Assembly (NCBI GenBank): GCA_022702545.1
Contig: JAHRBC010000001.1
Location: 558,001-622,000, forward strand
DNA: 64,000 nucleotides
Reading direction: 5' to 3'
Source of the DNA: Phycomyces nitens
Taxonomy: Eukaryota > Mucoromycota > Mucoromycetes > Mucorales > Phycomycetaceae
Part shown: positions 63,612 to 64,000 of the stretch, piece by piece
Numbering within the stretch: the stretch's first letter is position 1
Layout of the letters: every line of letters begins with the position of its first letter
Notes under the pieces: generated by a model
Told to the model about the DNA's origin: nothing
Seen by the model: the letters and a program-made list of their open reading frames with translations, nothing else
Database searches by the model: none
Translations under genes and position numbers: made by a program

Positions 63612-64000
63612 TCAATAAAAGAGCTTGGAGACTAGAGTGTTGCTAGTCGTAGAGGGAGTTGTGGCAGAAGGGTCAAGCTTGGACATCCAGTCGATCATGT
63701 CATTCTTGGATGTTGCCTGTAGCATATAAGCATTGTTTGTCGTATAGATGGCATATGTATTGTTGCGGTGAAGCATATCTTCCATGTTGCGGCTGCTGCT
63801 GACACGAACCGAGGAAATATTGATAACACCCTGTTCGTCTGTTTCGGATTGGTTCGAGTAGATGTAGATGTATGGCCTAATCGAAACAATATGGTTCTGT
63901 ATTCACTGCCAACTTGTACGATATATCCATATAAGCTTACCTTCGCATCACAAACCAAAGTCTAACCCATTTGTCATTCAGGGCGTCCTCTTGATAATTC
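63612..64000 (-). CDS. Kinesin-3 (Unc104/KIF1-type) motor, C-terminal PH domain only
   Basis: Exons 63941-64000 (continuing beyond the window) and 63612-63876, intron 63877-63940 (GTAAGC...GATTAG). Stop TGA at 63612-63614. The protein part reads WVRLWFVMRR|PYIYIYSNQSETDEQGVINI then SSVRVSSSRNMEDMLHRNNTY and AIYTTNNAYMLQATSKNDMI with DWMSKLDP. This matches the PH domain that ends Unc104/KIF1A kinesins (KRWFVLRRPYL.IYS..NE.DE.GVINLS.VRVEY and NAYMLQA...M.DWISKLDP). The domain binds phosphoinositides on cargo vesicles. The motor, FHA and stalk domains are outside the window, so gene completeness cannot be judged. Confidence 0.9.

Overview
The window looks like nuclear DNA of an early-diverging filamentous fungus, most likely Mucoromycota. 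The evidence is short GT-AG introns (about 40-75 nt) with CTAAC/CTGAC-like branch sites, AT-rich intergenic DNA full of (TA)n and (ATT)n tracts, a LINE fragment of a type I associate with Mucoromycotina, and a fungal housekeeping gene set. No species can be named from the sequence alone. There are no operons, CRISPR arrays, rRNA genes or telomere repeats.

Layout. 1-945 (+): 3' end of an unrecognised gene with a very acidic C-terminus. 4473-5833 (+): paraoxonase-like lactonase/esterase with an N-terminal membrane anchor. 8862-10990 (-): APC-family (GABA/choline type) amino-acid permease. 12.5-36.4 kb: a 24-kb repeat island with no recognisable host protein gene. 38.3-63.6 kb is gene dense: pyridoxal kinase (-), M17 leucyl aminopeptidase (-), Prp5/DDX46 splicing helicase (-), a Cdc25-type RasGEF (+), a PHD/extended-PHD chromatin protein (+), an F-box/LRR-like protein (+), a small serine-rich orphan (+) and soluble fumarate reductase with a C-terminal cytochrome b5 domain (-). 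At the right edge lies the 3' end of a kinesin-3 gene with its PH domain (-).

The repeat island is the unusual part. It holds four diverged copies of one composite unit (about 16.73-20.62, 25.87-27.51, 28.95-32.9 and 33.17-36.36 kb). Part of the first unit is also duplicated as a large inverted repeat (18.40-20.62 against 23.23-25.84 kb). Each of the four units carries, on the minus strand, a two-exon gene for an 87-88-aa serine-rich/acidic protein I do not recognise; two copies are intact and two are broken. Three of the units and the inverted arm also carry a second conserved multi-exon gene-like segment. That segment is bracketed by a roughly 34-nt inverted repeat whose two halves have changed in concert between units. 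Three decayed Tc1/mariner transposases, one LINE fragment and solo LTRs of four families, with intact 4- or 5-bp target-site duplications, are inserted in and around the units, so the order of many insertions can be read directly.

The host genes are single-copy functions (vitamin B6 salvage, peptide turnover, splicing, Ras signalling, chromatin, redox balance, vesicle transport) and show no joint pathway.
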